Positions 5,126 to 5,330 of a DNA stretch of 5,330 bases are shown piece by piece. How positions within the stretch are numbered: the first letter of the stretch is position 1; every line of letters begins with the position of its first letter. Both the position numbers and the translations under genes were made by a program. Under the pieces are notes generated by a model. That model was given only the letters and a program-made list of their open reading frames with translations, was not told the origin of the DNA and did no database searches. The DNA comes from CAZUZD01 sp964624465 (GTDB lineage: Bacteria; Planctomycetota; Planctomycetia; Isosphaerales; Isosphaeraceae), in assembly GCA_964624465.1 (NCBI GenBank), contig CAZUZD010000401.1, positions 1-5,330 on the forward strand, in the 5' to 3' direction.

Positions 5126-5246
5126 TTGCAAGTTTCGGCCCCAGTTGCCGGACGCCCCGGGACGCTCACCACCGCCCTCGCCACCCCGAAACCCGCCGAC
5201 GACGCGACCGCCGTTCCCCACGGCCGGCGCGTCGTTCCTGGTTTAC
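5126..5246. other. Short non-coding stretch
   Basis: Past the hairpin I see no frame with coding character, no RNA gene and no promoter. The short open frames here are Arg/Pro-rich and interrupted. The region may be the leader of a gene beyond the window edge. Confidence 0.4.
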
Positions 5247-5330
5247 GGGGCGGGCGGGCGGCGCGCGCCGGCCCGGCGCCGGCGGGGACGCCGGCCCGGG
5301 GGGCGCCGGCGGGCGGGGGGTGCCCCCCCC
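5247..5330. repeat. Near-pure G/C low-complexity end, with an internal direct repeat
   Basis: These 84 bases contain a single A (5288) and a single T (5321). An imperfect direct repeat of about 22 bases occurs at 5267-5287 and 5290-5313: each unit starts GCCGGCCCG and ends GCGCCGGCGGG, and the second has a few extra G. The last bases are six G, then TG, then eight C. This is unlike the rest of the window and is best read as a sequencing or assembly artefact at a contig end, or as a GC-rich repeat. Confidence 0.55.

Noticed and set aside
5095..5135. A sigma-54 promoter around CTGGCAG on the minus strand
   Set aside because: The TGGC element is present but no TTGC element lies at the required distance on either strand.
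4720..5221. Minus-strand open frames opposite the 131-residue gene
   Set aside because: The products are Arg/Gly/Pro-rich with no motif. The third-position bias supports the plus frame.

Overview
The window is very GC-rich bacterial DNA. Every real gene has a strong G/C bias at the third codon position, and the few AT-rich islands fall at promoters. The ClpC C-terminus, a CsrA-family protein, a large MMPL transporter, the near absence of Shine-Dalgarno sites and the GC level together suggest a planctomycete, perhaps Isosphaeraceae. That assignment is inference from protein style and composition, not from a marker gene.

Layout: (1) 1-645, plus strand: the 3' end of clpC, cut by the window edge and followed by a long terminator-like hairpin. 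(2) 646-1351: about 700 bases with no convincing gene but many palindromes. Among them are two inverted copies of a GTAG-headed, REP-like palindrome 179 bp apart, with a second family of short inverted repeats inside and beside them. (3) 1352-1732, minus strand: a 126-residue CsrA-like protein that reads as two CsrA units fused head to tail, with one RNA-binding edge kept in each unit. Its leader has a good promoter with an AT-rich upstream tract, a hairpin showing ANGGA in its loop, and an SD that also contains GGA. (4) 1840-4458, minus strand: an 872-residue MMPL/RND transporter. (5) 4459-4685: a divergent intergenic region with one candidate promoter per strand. (6) 4686-5081, plus strand: an unrecognised 131-residue protein with a possible winged-helix segment. 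(7) 5082-5330: non-coding, ending in 84 bases that are almost purely G and C and look like a damaged or mis-assembled contig end.

The transporter and the CsrA-like gene are co-directional and 107 bases apart, but the second seems to have its own promoter. clpC and the CsrA-like gene converge on the repeat cluster. I see no defence system, CRISPR array, tRNA or rRNA. The most interesting candidate is the single-chain tandem CsrA together with its possible autoregulatory leader. Next is the REP/REPIN-like cluster.
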